From Hydractinia symbiolongicarpus (taxonomy: Eukaryota; Cnidaria; Hydrozoa; Anthoathecata; Hydractiniidae), in contig NC_079881.1 of NCBI RefSeq assembly GCF_029227915.1, positions 28,249,501 to 28,313,500 of the forward strand: a DNA stretch of 64,000 nt, in the 5' to 3' direction. Below, one piece after another: positions 24,580 through 38,157 of the stretch; positions within the stretch are counted from its first letter, which is position 1; each line of letters opens with the position of its first letter. The notes beneath the pieces were generated by a model. The model was not told where the DNA came from. It made no database searches and was given only the letters and a program-made list of their open reading frames with translations. The translations under genes were made by a program, and so were the position numbers.

Positions 24580-27500
24580 AAACGCATGAGACTTGTAGTC
24601 TTCAAACTTGTTTTCATTTTTGATGAGACGCTGAATAAAAGAAGTTTAATCGACGGCAAAGGAAAACCTGCGATTTCCCGTAAATCCCGGACTCGGCCTG
24701 TAAAGTCAAAAGTATACAAAGAAAGTACCCAGGGTGTAAACTCATTTCCCAAACGATTTTTTAAATTATTATTTCACCACTAAAACGCACGAGACTTGTA
24801 GTTTTCAAAAATGTTTTCATTTTTGATGAGACGCTGAATAAAAGAAGTTTAATCGCCGGCAAACGAAAACCTGCGATTTCCCGTAAATCCCGGACTCGGC
24901 CCGTATAGTCAAAAGTATACAAAGAAGGTACCCAGGGTGTAAACTCATTTCCCGAACGATTTTTTAAATTATTTCTTCACCACTAAAACGCATAAGACTT
25001 GTAGTTTTCAAAAATGTTTTCATTTTTGATGAGACGCTAAATAAAAGAAGTTTAATCGCTGGCAAACGAAAACCCGCGATTTCCCGTAAATCCCGGGCTT
25101 GGCCCGTATAGTCAAAAGTATACAAAGAAAGTACCCAGGGAGTAAACTCATTTCCGGAACGATTTTTTAAAATATTATTTCACCACTAAAGCCCATGAGA
25201 CATGTAGTTTTTAAAAATGTTTTCATTTTTGATGAGACGCTGTATAAAAGAAGTTTAATTGCCGGCAAACGAAAACCCGCCATTTCCCGTAAATCCCGGG
25301 CTTGGCCCGTATAGTCAAAGGTTTACAAAAAAAGTACCCAGGGAGTAAACTAATTTCCCGAACGATTTTTCAAATTATTATTTCACCACTAAAACGCATA
25401 AGACTTGTAGTTTTCAAAAATGTTTTCATTTTTGATGAGACGCTAAATAAAAGAAGTTTAATCGCTGGAAAACGAAAACCCGCGATTTCCCGTAAATCCC
25501 GGGCTTGGCCCGTATAGTCAAAAGTATACAAAGAAAGTACCCAGGGAGTAAAATCATTTCCGGAACGATTTTTTAAATTATTTTTTCACCACTAAAACGC
25601 ATGAGACTTGTAGTCTTCAAACTTGCTTTCATTTTTGATGAGACGCTGAATAAAAGAAGTTTAATCGCCGGCAAAGGAAAACCTGCGATTTCCCGTAAGT
25701 TCCGGACTCGGCCCGTATAGTCAAAAGTATGCAAAGAAAGTACCCAGGGTGTAAACTCATTTCCCGAAGGATTTTTTAAATTATTATTTTACCACTAAAG
25801 CCCATGAGACATGTAGTTTTTAAAAATGTTTTCATTTTTGATGAGACGCTGTATAAAAGAAGTTTAATTGCCGGCAAACGAAAACCCGCGATTTCCCGTA
25901 AATCCCGGACTCGGCCTGTAAAGTCAAAAGTATACAAAAAAAGTACCCAGGGAGTAAACTAATTTTCCGAACGATTTTTCAAATTATTATTTCACCACTA
26001 AAGCCGATGAGACTTGTAGTTTTTAAAAATGTTTTCATTTTTAATGAGACGCTGAATAAAAGAAGTTTAATCGCCGGCAAACGAAAACCCGCGACTTCCC
26101 GTAACTCCCGGACTCGGCCCGTATAGTCAAAAGTATACAAAGAAAGTACCCAGGGAGTAAACTCATTTCCGGAACGATTTTTTAAATTATTTTTTCACCA
26201 CTAAAACGCATGAGACTTGTAGTCTTCAAACTTGTTTTCATTTTTGATGAGACGCTGAATAAAAGAAGTTTAATCGACGGCAAAGGAAAACCTGCGATTT
26301 CCCGTAAATCCCGGACTCGGCCTGTAAAGTCAAAAGTATACAAAGAAAGTACCCAGGGTGTAAACTCATTTCCCAAACAATTTTTTAAATTATTATTTCA
26401 CCACTAAAACGCATGAGACTTGTAGTTTTCAAAAATGTTTTCATTTTTGATGAGACGCTGAATAAAAGAAGTTTAATCGCCGGCAAACGAAAACCTGCGA
26501 TTTCCCGTAAATCCCGGACTCGGCCCGTATAGTCAAAAGTATACAAAGAAGGTACCCAGGGTGTAAACTCATTTCCCGAACGATTTTTTAAATTATTTCT
26601 TCACCACTAAAACGCATAAGACTTGTAGTTTTCAAAAATGTTTTCATTTTTGATGAGACGCTAAATAAAAGAAGTTTAATCGCTGGCAAACGAAAACCCG
26701 CGATTTCCCGTAAATCCCGGGCTTGGCCCGTATAGTCAAAAGTATACAAAGAAAGTACCCAGGGAGTAAACTCATTTCCGGAACGATTTTTTAAATTATT
26801 ATTTCACCACTAAAGCCCATGAGACATGTAGTTTTTAAAAATGTTTTCATTTTTGATGAGACGCTGTATAAAAGAAGTTTAATTGCCGGCAAACGAAAAC
26901 CCGCCATTTCCCGTAAATCCCGGGCTTGGCCCGTATAGTCAAAGGTTTACAAAAAAAGTACCCAGGGAGTAAACTAATTTCCCGAACGATTTTTCAAATT
27001 ATTATTTCACCACTAAAACGCATAAGACTTGTAGTTTTCAAAAATGTTTTCATTTTTGATGAGACGCAAAATAAAAGAAGTTTAATCGCTGGAAAACGAA
27101 AACCCGCGATTTCCCGTAAATCCCGGGCTTGGCCCGTATAGTCAAAAGTATACAAAGAAAGTACCCAGGGAGTAAACTCATTTCCGGAACGATTTTTTAA
27201 ATTATTTTTTCACCACTAAAACGCATGAGACTTGTAGTCTTCAAAAATGTTTTCATTTTTGATGAGACGCTGAATAAAAGAAGTTTAATCGCCGGCAAAG
27301 GAAAACCTGCGATTTCCCGTAAGTTCCGGACTCGGCCCGTATAGTCAAAAGTATGCAAAGAAAGTACCCAGGGTGTAAACTCATTTCCCGAAGGATTTTT
27401 TAAATTATTATTTTACCACTAAAGCCCATGAGACATGTAGTTTTTAAAAATGTTTTCATTTTTGATGAGACGCTGTATAAAAGAAGTTTAATTGCCGGCA

Positions 27501-28455
27501 AACGAAAACCCGCGATTTCCCGTAAATCCCGGACTCGGCCTGTAAAGTCAAAAGTATACAAAAAAGTACCCAGGGAGTAAACTCATTTCCCGAACGATTT
27601 TTCAAATTATTATTTCACCACTAAAGCCGATGAGACTTGTAGTTTTTAAAAATGTTTTCATTTTTAATGAGACGCTGAATAAAAGAAGTTTAATCGCCGG
27701 CAAACGAAAACCCGCGACTTCCCGTAACTCCCGGACTCGGCCCGTATAGTCAAAAGTATACAAAGAAAGTACCCAGGGAGTAAACTCATTTCCGGAACGA
27801 TTTTTTAAATTATTTTTTCACCACTAAAACGCATGAGACTTGTAGTCTTCAAACTTGTTTTCATTTTTGATGAGACGCTGAATAAAAGAAGTTTAATCGA
27901 CGGCAAAGGAAAACCTGCGATTTCCCGTAAATCCCGGACTCGGCCTGTAAAGTCAAAAGTATACAAAGAAAGTACCCAGGGTGTAAACTCATTTCCCGAA
28001 ACGATTTTTTAAATTATTATTTCACCACTAAAACGCATGAGACTTGTAGTTTTCAAAAATGTTTTCATTTTTGATGAGACGCTGAATAAAAGAAGTTTAA
28101 TCGCCGGCAAACGAAAACCTGCGATTTCCCGTAAATCCCGGACTCGGCCCGTATAGTCAAAAGTATACAAAGAAGGTACCCAGGGTGTAAACTCATTTCC
28201 CGAACGATTTTTTAAATTATTTCTTCACCACTAAAACGCATAAGACTTGTAGTTTTCAAAAATGTTTTCATTTTTGATGAGACGCTAAATAAAAGAAGTT
28301 TAATCGCTGGCAAACGAAAACCCGCGATTTCCCGTAAATCCCGGGCTTGGCCCGTATAGTCAAAAGTATACAAAGAAAGTACCCAGGGAGTAAACTCATT
28401 TCCGGAACGATTTTTTAAATTATTATTTCACCACTAAAGCCCATGAGACATGTAG
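24580..28455. repeat. 8-mer higher-order repeat II, about 2.4 copies (1624 bp)
   Basis: The GACGGCAAAGG monomer at 24586 recurs at 26210 and 27834, exact steps of 1624 bp (8 x 203). The copies are close to identical; differences include GCACGAGAC (24786), CGCAAAATAAAAG (27066) and CTTCAAAAATG for CTTCAAACTTG (27240). The third copy stops near 28455, where GAGACATGTAG is followed by TTTTCAAAAATG and GAGACATTGATTGAAAG of another monomer type. Confidence 0.85.
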
Positions 28456-29670
28456 TTTTCAAAAATGTTTTCATTTTTGATGAGACATTGATTGAAAGAA
28501 GTTTAACGCCGGCAAACGAAAACCCGCCATTTCCCGTAAATCCCGAGCTTGGCCCGTATAGTCAAAAGTATACAAAAAAAGTACCCAGGGAGTAAACGCA
28601 TTTCCGGATCGATTTTTTAAATTATTTTTTCACCACTAAAACGCATGAGACTTTTAGTCTTCAAACTTGTTTTCATTTTTGATGAGACGCTGAATAAAAG
28701 AAGTTTAATCGCCGGCAAAGGAAATACTGCGATTTCCCGTAAATCCCGGACTCGGCCTGTAAAGTCAAAGGTATACAAAGAAAGTACCCAGGGTGCAAAC
28801 TCATTTCCCGAACGATTTTTTAAATTATTATTTCACCACTAAAACGCATGAGACTTGTAGTTTTCAAAAATGTTTTCATTTTTGATGAGACGCTGAATGA
28901 AAGAAGTTTAATCGCCGGCAAACGAAAACCTGCGATTTCCCGTAAATCCCGGACTCGGCCCGTATAGTCAAAAGTATACAAAGAAAGTACCCAGGGTGTA
29001 AACTCATTTCCCGAACGATTTTTTAAATTATTATTTCACCACTAAAGCCCATGAGACTTGTAGTTTTTAAAAATGTTTTCATTTTTGATGAGACCCTTAA
29101 TGAAAGTGGTTTAATCGCCGGCAAACGAAAACCCACGATTTCCCGTAAATCCCGGGCTTGGCCTGTATAGTCGAATGTATACAAAGAATTACCCTGTGAG
29201 TAAACTCATTTCCAAAACGATTTTTTAAATTATCTTTTCACCACTAAAACGCATGAGACTTGTAGTTTTCAAAAATGTTTTCATTTTTGATGAGACACTG
29301 ATTGAAAGAAGTTTAATCGCCGGCAAACGAAAACCCGCCATTTCCCGTAAATCCCGAGCTTGGCCCGTATAGTCAAAAGTATACAAAGAAAGTACCCAGG
29401 GAGTAAACGCATTTCCGGAACGATTTTTTAAATTATTTTTTCACCACTAAAACGCATGAGACTTGTAGTCTTCAAACTTGTTTTCATTTTTGATGAGACG
29501 CTGAATAAAAGAAGTTTAATCGCCGGCAAAGGAAAACCTGCGATTTCCTGTAAATCCCAGACTCGGCCTGTAAAGTCAAAGGTATACAAAGAAAGTACCC
29601 AGGGTGCAAACTCATTTCCCGAACGATTTTTTAAATTATTATTTCACCACTAAAACGCATGAGACTTGTA
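28452..29670. repeat. 4-mer duplication, about 1.5 copies (811 bp)
   Basis: 28452-28859 matches 29263-29670 at 811 bp (4 monomers). Shared marks are the TTGATTGAAAGAAG or CTGATTGAAAGAAG monomer, CCCGAGCTTGG, and the GTCTTCAAACTTG monomer with GGCAAAGGAAA and GGGTGCAAACTC. The match ends where 29670 has TTCAAACTTG instead of TTCAAAAATG. Confidence 0.72.
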
Positions 29671-30510
29671 GTTTTCAAACTTGTTTTCATTTTTGATGAG
29701 ACGCTGAATAAAAGAAGTTTAATCGCCGGCAAACAAAAACCTGCGAATTCCCGTAAATCCCAGACTCGGCCCGTATAGTCAAAGGTATACAAAGAAAATA
29801 CCCAGGGAGTAAACTCATTTCCCGAACGATTTTTTAAATTATTATTTCACCACTAAAGCCCATGAGACTTGTAGTTTTTAAAAATGTTTTCATTTTTGAT
29901 GAGACGCTAAATAAAAGGAGTTTAATCGCCGGCAAACGAAAACCCGCCATTTCCCGTAAACCCCGGACTCGGTCCGTATAGTCAAAAGTATACAAAGAAA
30001 GTACCCAGGGAGTAAACTCATTTCCCGAACGATTTTTTAAATTATTTTTTCACCACTAAAACGCATAAAACTTGTAGTTTTTAAAATTGTTTTCATTTTT
30101 GATGAGACGCTGAATAAAAGAAGTTTAATCGCCGGCAAACGAAAACCTGCGAATTCCCGTAAATCCCAGACTCGGCCCGTATAGTCAAAGGTATACAAAG
30201 AAAATACCCAGGGAGTAAACTCATTTCCCGAACGATTTTTTAAATTATTATTTCACCACTAAATCGCATGAGACTTGTAGTTTTCAAAAAAATTTTCATT
30301 TTTTATGAGACGCTGAATAAAAGAAGTTTAATCGCCGGCAAACTAAAAACTGCAATTTCCCGTAAATCCCAGACTCGGCATGTATAGTCAAAGGTATACA
30401 AAGAAAATACCCAGGGAGTAAACTCATTTCCCGAACGATTTTTTAAATTATTATTTCACCACTAAAGCCCATGAGACTTGTAGTTTTCAAAATTGTTTTC
30501 ATTTTTGATG
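29659..30510. repeat. Block shared with 37561-38412 (39-monomer spacing)
   Basis: About 4 monomers match 37561-38412 at 7901-7902 bp and related copies at 36547 and 43850. Marks are TTCAAACTTG with GGCAAACAAAAACC, CGAATTCCCG, TCAAAGGTATAC with GAAAATACCC, and the TCGCATGAG monomer with a long A/T dyad and AACTAAAAACTGC. Confidence 0.7.
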
Positions 30511-33430
30511 AGACGCTGATTAAAAAAGGTTTAATCGCTGGCAAACGAAAACCCGCCATTTCCCGTAAATCCCGGGCTTGGCCCGTATAGTGAAAAGTAT
30601 ACAGAGAAAGTATCCAGGGAGTAAACTCATTTCCCGAACGATTTTTTATATTATTTTTTCACCACTAAAACGCATGAGACTTGTAGTTTTCAAAAATGTT
30701 TTCATTTTTGAAGGAACGCTGAATAAAAGAAGTTTAATCGCCGGCAAACAAAAACACGCGATTTCCCGTAAATCCCGAACTCGGCCCGTATAGTCAAAAG
30801 TATACAAAGAAAGTACCCAGTGAGTAAACTCATTTCTCGAACTATTTTTTAAATTATTTTTTCACCACTAAATCGCATGAGACTTGTAGTTTTCAAAAAT
30901 TTTTTCATTTTTTATGAAACGCTGAATAAAAGAAGTTTAATCGCCGGCAAACTAAAACCTGCGATTTCCCGTAAATCCCAGACTCGGCCCGTATAGTCAA
31001 AGGTATACAAAGAAAATACCCAGGGAGTAAACTCATTTCCCGAACGATTTTTTAAATTATTATTTCACCACTAAAGCCCATGAGACTTGTAGTTTTTAAA
31101 ATTGTTTTCATTTTTGATGAGGCGCTGAATAAAAAAAGTTTAATCGCCGGCAAACGAAAACCTGCGATTTCTCGTAAATCCCGGACTCGGTCTGTAAAGT
31201 CAAAAGTATACAAAAAAGTACCCAGGGAGTAAACTCATTTCCCGAACGATTTTTTAAATTACTATTTAACCACTAAAGCCCATGAGACTTGTAGTTTTAA
31301 AAAATGTTTTTATTTTTGATGAGACGCTGATTAAAAAAAGTTTAATCGCCGGCAAACGAATACCCGCCATTTCCCGTAAATCCCGGGCTTGGCCCGTATA
31401 GTCAAAAGTATACAAAGAAAGTATCCAGGGAGTAAACTCATTTCCCGAACGATTTTTTATATTATTTTTTCACCACTAAAACGCATGAGACTTGTAGTTT
31501 TTAAAAATGTTTTCATTTTTGAAGGAACGCTGAATAAAAGAAGTTTAATCGCCGGCAAACGAAAACCCGCGATTTCCCGTAAATCACGGACTAGGCCCGT
31601 ATAGTCAAAAGTATACAAAAAAGTACCCAGGGAGTAAAGTCTTTTCCCGAACGATTTTTTAAATTATTTTTTCACCACTAAAACGCATGAGACTTGTAGC
31701 TTTCAAAAATGTTTTCATTTTTGATGAGACGCCTAATGAAAGAGGTTTAATCGCCGGCAAACAAAAACCCGCGATTTCCCGTAAATCCCGGGCTTGTCCC
31801 GTATAGTCGAATGTATACAAAGAAAAGACCCTGTGAGTAAACTCATTTCCAGAACGATTGTTTAAATTATCTTTTCACCACTAAATCGCATGAGACTTGT
31901 AGTTTTCAAAAATGTCTTCATTCTTTATGAGACGCTAAATAAAAGGAGTTTAATCGCCGGCAAACGAAAACCCGCCATCTCCCGTAAACCCCGGACTCGG
32001 CCCGTATAGTCAAAAGTATACAAATAAAGTACCCAGGGAGTAAACTCATTTCCCGAACGATTTTTTAAATTTTTTTTTCACCACTAAAACGCATGAGACT
32101 TGTAGATTTCAAAAATGTTTTCATTTTTGATGAGACGCTGAATAAAAGAAATTTAATCGCCGGCAAACGAAAACCTGCGATTTCTCGTAAATCCCGGACT
32201 CGGTCTGTAAAGTCAAAAGTATACAAAAAAGTACCCAGGGAGTAAACTCATTTCCTGAACGATTTTTTAAATTAATATTTAACCACTAAAGCCCATGAGA
32301 CTTGTAGTTTTCAAAAATGTTTTCATTTTTGATGAGACGCTGATTAAAAAAAGTTTAATCGCCGGCAAACGAAAACCCGCCATTTCCTGTAAATTCCGGG
32401 CTTGGCCCGTATAGTCAAAAGTATACAAAGAAAGTATCCAGGGAGTAAACTCATTTCCCGAACGATTTTTTAAAGTATTTTTTCACCACTAAAACGCATA
32501 AGACTTGTAGTTTTCAAAATTGTTTTCATTTTTGATGAGACGCTGAATAAAAGAAGTTTAATCGCCGGCAAACGAAAACCTGCGATTTCCCGTAAATCCC
32601 GGACTCGGCCTGTAAAGTCAAAAGTATACAAAAAAGTACCCAGGGAGTAAACTCATTTCCCGAACGATTTTTTAAATTATTATTTAACCACTAAAGCCCA
32701 TGAGACTTGTAGTTTTCAAAAAATTTTTCATTTTTTATGAGACGCTGAATAAAAGAAGTTTAATCGCCGGCAAACTAAAACCTGCGATTTCCCGTAAATC
32801 CCAGACTCGGCCCGTATAGTCAAAGGTATACAAAGAAAATACCCAGGGAGTAAACTCATTTTCCGAACGATTTTTTAAATTATTATTTCACCACTAAAGC
32901 CCATGAGACTTGTAGTTTTTAAAATTGTTTTCATTTTTGATGAGGCGCTGAATAAAAGAAGTTTAATCGCCGGCAAACGAAAACCTGCGATTTCTCGTAA
33001 ATCCCGGACTCGGTCTGTAAAGTCAAAAGTATACAAAAAAGTACCCAGGGAGTAAACTCATTTCCCGAACGATTTTTTAAATTACTATTTAACCACTAAA
33101 GCCCATGAGACTTGTAGTTTTAAAAAATGTTTTTATTTTTGATGAGACGCTGATTAAAAAAAGTTTAATCGCCGGCAAACGAAAACCCGCCATTTCCCGT
33201 AAATCCCGGGCTTGGCCCGTATAGTCAAAAGTATACAAAGAAAGTATCCAGGGAGTAAACTCATTTCCCGAACGATTTTTTATATTATTTTTTCACCACT
33301 AAAACGCATGAGACTTGTAGTTTTTAAAAATGTTTTCATTTTTGAAGGAACGCTGAATAAAAGAAGTTTAATCGCCGGCAAACGAAAACCCGCGATTTCC
33401 CGTAAATCACGGACTAGGCCCGTATAGTCA
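30511..33430. repeat. Mosaic segment with 4- and 9-monomer spacings
   Basis: The TATATTATTTTTTC monomer followed by a TTTTTGAAGGAACGC dyad occurs at 30578, 31389 and 33212, steps of 811 bp (4 monomers) and 1823 bp (9 monomers). Sequence 30870-31620 matches 32690-33443 at 1823 bp. Several copies have the shortened GTATACAAAAAAGTACC in place of GTATACAAAGAAAGTACC, a 2-bp loss that becomes common from about 27.5 kb on. Confidence 0.7.
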
Positions 33431-36090
33431 AAAGTATACAAAAAAGTACCCAGGGAGTAAACTCTTTTCCCGAACGATTTTTTAAATTATTTTTTCACCA
33501 CTAAAACGCATGAGACTTGTAGCTTTCAAAAATGTTTTCATTTTTGATGAGACCCTAATGAAAGAGGTTTAATCGCCGGCAAACAAAACCAGCGATTTCC
33601 CCTAAATCTCGGGCTTGGCCCGTGTAGTCGAATGTATACAAAGAAAGTACCCAAGGAGTAAACTGATTTCCCGAACGATTTTTCAAATTATTTCTGCACC
33701 ACTAGAACGAATGAGACTTGTAGTTTTCAAAAATGTTTTCATTTTTAATGAGACGCTTAATGAAAGAGGTTTAATCGCCGGCAAACAAAAACCCGCGATT
33801 TCCCGTAAATCCCGGGCTTGTCCCGTATAGTCGAATGTATACAAAGAAAAGACCCTGTGAGTAAACTCATTTCCAGAACGATTGTTTAAATTATCTTTTC
33901 CCCACTAAATCGCATGAGACTTGTAGTTTTCAAAAATGTCTTCATTCTTTATGAGACGCTAAATGAAAGGAGTTTAATCGCCGGCAAACGAAAACCCGCC
34001 ATCTCCCGTAAACCCAGGACTCGGCCCGTATAGTCAAAAGTATACAAATAAAGTACCCAGGGAGTAAACTCATTTCCCGAACGATTTTTTAAATTATTTT
34101 TTCACCACTAAAACGCATGAGACTTGTAGATTTCAAAAATGTTTTCATTTTTGATGAGACGCTGAATAAAAGAAATTCAATCGCCGGCAAACGAAAACCT
34201 GCGATTTCTCGTAAATCCCGGACTCGGTCTGTAAAGTCAAAAGTATACAAAAAAGTACCCAGGGAGTAAACTCATTTCCTGAACGATTTTTTAAATTATT
34301 ATTTAACCACTAAAGCCCATGAGACTTGTAGTTTTCAAAAATGTTTTCATTTTTGATGAGACGCTGATTAAAAAAAGTTTAATCGCCGGCAAACGAAAAC
34401 CCGCCATTTCCTGTAAATTCCGGGCTTGGCCCGTATAGTCAAAAGTATACAAAGAAAGTATCCAGGGAGTAAACTCATTTCCCGAACGATTTTTTAAAGT
34501 ATTTTTTCACCACTAAAACACATAAGACTTGTAGTTTTCAAAATTGTTTTCATTTTTGATGAGACGCTGAATAAAAGAAGTTTAATCGCCGGCAAACGAA
34601 AACCTGCGATTTCCCGTAAATCCCGGACTCGGCCTGTAAAGTCAAAAGTATACAAAAAAGTACCCAGGGAGTAAACTCATTTCCCGAACGATTTTTTAAA
34701 TTATTATTTAACCACTAAAGCCCATGAGACTTGTAGTTTTCAAAAATGTTTTCATTTTTGATGAGACGCTGATTAAAAGAAGTTTAATCGCCGGCAAACG
34801 AAAACCCGCGATTTCCCGTAAATCACGGACTAGGCCCGTATAGTCAAAAGTATACAAAAAAGTACCCAGGGAGTAAACTCTTTTCCCGAACGATTTTTTA
34901 AATTATTTTTTCACCACTAAAACGCATGAGACTTGTAGCTTTCAAAAATGTTTTCATTTTTGATGAGACGCCTAATGAAAGAGGTTTAATCGCCGGCAAA
35001 CAAAACCAGCGATTTCCCCTAAATCCCGGGCTTGGCCCGTGTAGTCGAATGTATACAAAGAAAGTACCCAAGGAGTAAACTGATTTCCCGAACGATATTT
35101 CAAATTATTTCTGCACCACTAGAACGAATGAGACTTGTAGTTTTCAAAAATGTTTTCATTTTTAATGAGACGCTTAAGGAAAGAGGTTTAATCGCCGGCA
35201 AACAAAAACCCGCGATTTCCTGTAAATCCCGGGCTTGTCCCGTATAGTCGAATGTATACAAAGAAAAGACCCTGTGAGTAAACTCATTTCCAGAACGATT
35301 GTTTAAATTATCTTTTCACCACTAAATCGCATGAGACTTGTAGTTTTCAAAAATGTCTTCATTCTTTATGAGACGCTAAATAAAAGGAGTTTAATCGCCG
35401 GCAAACGAAAACCCGCCATCTCCCGTAAACCCCAGACTCGGCCCGTATAGTCAAAAGTATACAAATAAAGTACCCAGGGAGTAAACTCATTTCCCGAACG
35501 ATTTTTTAAATTATTTTTTCACCACTAAAACGCATGAGACTTGTAGATTTGAAAAATGTTTTCATTTTTGATGAGACGCTGAATAAAAGAAGTTTAATCG
35601 CCGGCAAACGAAAACCTGCGATTTCTCGTAAATCCCGGACTCGGTCTGTAAAGTCAAAAGTATACAAAAAAGTACCCAGGGAGTAAACTCATTTCCCGAA
35701 CGATTTTTTAAAGTATTTTTTCACTACTAAAACGCATAAGACTTGCAGTTTTCAAAATTGTTTTCATTTTTGATGAGACGCTGAATAAAAGAAGTTTAAT
35801 CGCCGGCAAACGAAAACCTGCGATTTCCCGTAAATCCCGGACTCGGCCTGTAAAGTCAAAAGTATACAAAAAAGTACCCAGGGAGTAAACTCATTTCCCG
35901 AACGATTTTTTAAATTAATATTTAACCACTAAAGCCCATGAGACTTGTAGTTTTCAAAAATGTTTTCATTTTTAATGTGACGCTGATTAAAAGAAGTTTA
36001 ATCGCCGGCCAACGAAAACCCGCCATTTCCCGTAAATCCCGGGCTTGGCCCGTATAGCCAAAAGTATACAAAGAAAGTACCCAGGGAGTA
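33431..36090. repeat. 7-mer duplication (1416-1417 bp offset)
   Basis: A run starting with CTTTTCCCGAACG and CTTGTAGCTTTC (33521) recurs at 34937. It includes the CTGCACCACTAGAACG monomer and the AAATGTCTTCATTCTTTATG monomer. Marks that differ are GAGACCCTAATG (33550, one base short) versus GAGACGCCTAATG, and GATATTTCAAATT (35094) versus GATTTTTCAAATT. Confidence 0.75.
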
Positions 36091-36129
36091 AACTCATTTC
36101 CCGAACGATTTTTTAAATTATTTTTTCAC

Positions 36130-37143
36130 CACTAAAACGCATGAGACTTGTAGTTTTTTAAAATATTTTCATTTTTGATGAGAGGTTTAATGAAAGAGGT
36201 TTAATTGCCGGAAAACGAAAACCAGCGATTTCCCCTAAATCCCGGGCTTGGCCCGTGTAGTCGAATGTATACAAAGAAAGTACCCTGTGATTAAACTCAT
36301 TTCCAAAACGATTTTTTAAATTATTTTTTCACCACTAAAATGCATAAAACTTGCAATTTTCAAAAATGTTTTCATTTTTGATGAGACGCTGAATAAAAGA
36401 AGTTTTATCGCCGGCAAACGAAAACCCGCGATTTCCCGTAAATCCCGGGCTTGGCCCGTATAGTTAAAAGTATACAAAGAAAGTACCCAAGGAGTAAACT
36501 CATTTCCCGAACGATTATTTAAATTATTTTTTCACCACTAAAACGCATGAGACTTGTAGTTTTCAAACTTGTTTTCATTTTTGATGAGACGCTGAATAAA
36601 AGAAGTTTAATCGCCGGCAAACAAAAACCTGCGAATTCCCGTAAATCCCAGACTCGGCCCGTATAGTCAAAGGTATACAAAGAAAATACCCAGGGAGTAA
36701 ACTCATTTCCCGAACGATTTTTTAAATTATTATTTCACCACTAAAGCCCATGAGACTTGTAGTTTTTAAAAATGTTTTCATTTTTGATGAGACGCTGAAT
36801 AAAAGGAGTTTAATCGCCGGCAAACGAAAACCCGCCATTTCCCGTAAACCCCGGACTCGGCCGTATAGTCAAAAGTATACAAAGAAAGTACCCAGGGAGT
36901 AAACTCATTTCCCGAACGATTTTTTAAATTATTTTTTCACCACTAAAACGCATAAAACTTGTAGTTTTTAAAATTGTTTTCATTTTTGATGAGACGCTGA
37001 ATAAAAGAAGTTTAATCGCCGGCAAACGAAAACCTGCGAATTCCCGTAAATCCCAGACTCGGCCCGTATAGTCAAAGGTATACAAAGAAAATACCCAGGG
37101 AGTAAACTCATTTCCCGAACGATTTTTTAAATTATTATTTCAC
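36130..37143. repeat. 5-mer higher-order repeat, copy 1 (1014 bp)
   Basis: Five monomers, identified by TAGTTTTTTAAAATATTTTC with GAGAGGTTTAATG, then AAAATGCATAAAACTTGC, then TTCAAACTTG, then a GAATAAAAGGAG monomer with the one-base-short CTCGGCCGTATAG, then GCATAAAACTTG. All landmarks recur 1014 bp later. The related region at 43.4 kb has a single copy, so duplication or loss has happened here since the larger block was copied. Confidence 0.88.
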
Positions 37144-38157
37144 CACTAAAACGCATGAGACTTGTAGTTTTTTAAAATATTTTCATTTTTGATGAGAGGT
37201 TTAATGAAAGAGGTTTAATTGCCGGAAAACGAAAACCAGCGATTTCCCCTAAATCCCGGGCTTGGCCCGTGTAGTCGAATGTATACAAAGAAAGTACCCT
37301 GTGATTAAACTCATTTCCAAAACGATTTTTTAAATTATTTTTTCACCACTAAAATGCATAAAACTTGCAATTTTCAAAAATGTTTTCATTTTTGATGAGA
37401 CGCTGAATAAAAGAAGTTTTATCGCCGGCAAACGAAAACCCGCGATTTCCCGTAAATCCCGGGCTTGGCCCGTATAGTTAAAAGTATACAAAGAAAGTAC
37501 CCAAGGAGTAAACTCATTTCCCGAACGATTATTTAAATTATTTTTTCACCACTAAAACGCATGAGACTTGTAGTTTTCAAACTTGTTTTCATTTTTGATG
37601 AGACGCTGAATAAAAGAAGTTTAATCGCCGGCAAACAAAAACCTGCGAATTCCCGTAAATCCCAGACTCGGCCCGTATAGTCAAAGGTATACAAAGAAAA
37701 TACCCAGGGAGTAAACTCATTTCCCGAACGATTTTTTAAATTATTATTTCACCACTAAAGCCCATGAGACTTGTAGTTTTTAAAAATGTTTTCATTTTTG
37801 ATGAGACGCTGAATAAAAGGAGTTTAATCGCCGGCAAACGAAAACCCGCCATTTCCCGTAAACCCCGGACTCGGCCGTATAGTCAAAAGTATACAAAGAA
37901 AGTACCCAGGGAGTAAACTCATTTCCCGAACGATTTTTTAAATTATTTTTTCACCACTAAAACGCATAAAACTTGTAGTTTTTAAAATTGTTTTCATTTT
38001 TGATGAGACGCTGAATAAAAGAAGTTTAATCGCCGGCAAACGAAAACCTGCGAATTCCCGTAAATCCCAGACTCGGCCCGTATAGTCAAAGGTATACAAA
38101 GAAAATACCCAGGGAGTAAACTCATTTCCCGAACGATTTTTTAAATTATTATTTCAC
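37144..38157. repeat. 5-mer higher-order repeat, copy 2 (1014 bp)
   Basis: Second copy. The junction with copy 1 falls in TCACCACTAAA around 37139-37149: the left side (TTATTATTTC) matches the end of copy 2, and the right side (AAACGCATGAG then TTTTTTAAAATA) matches the start of copy 1. I saw no differences between the copies in the landmarks compared. Confidence 0.85.
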
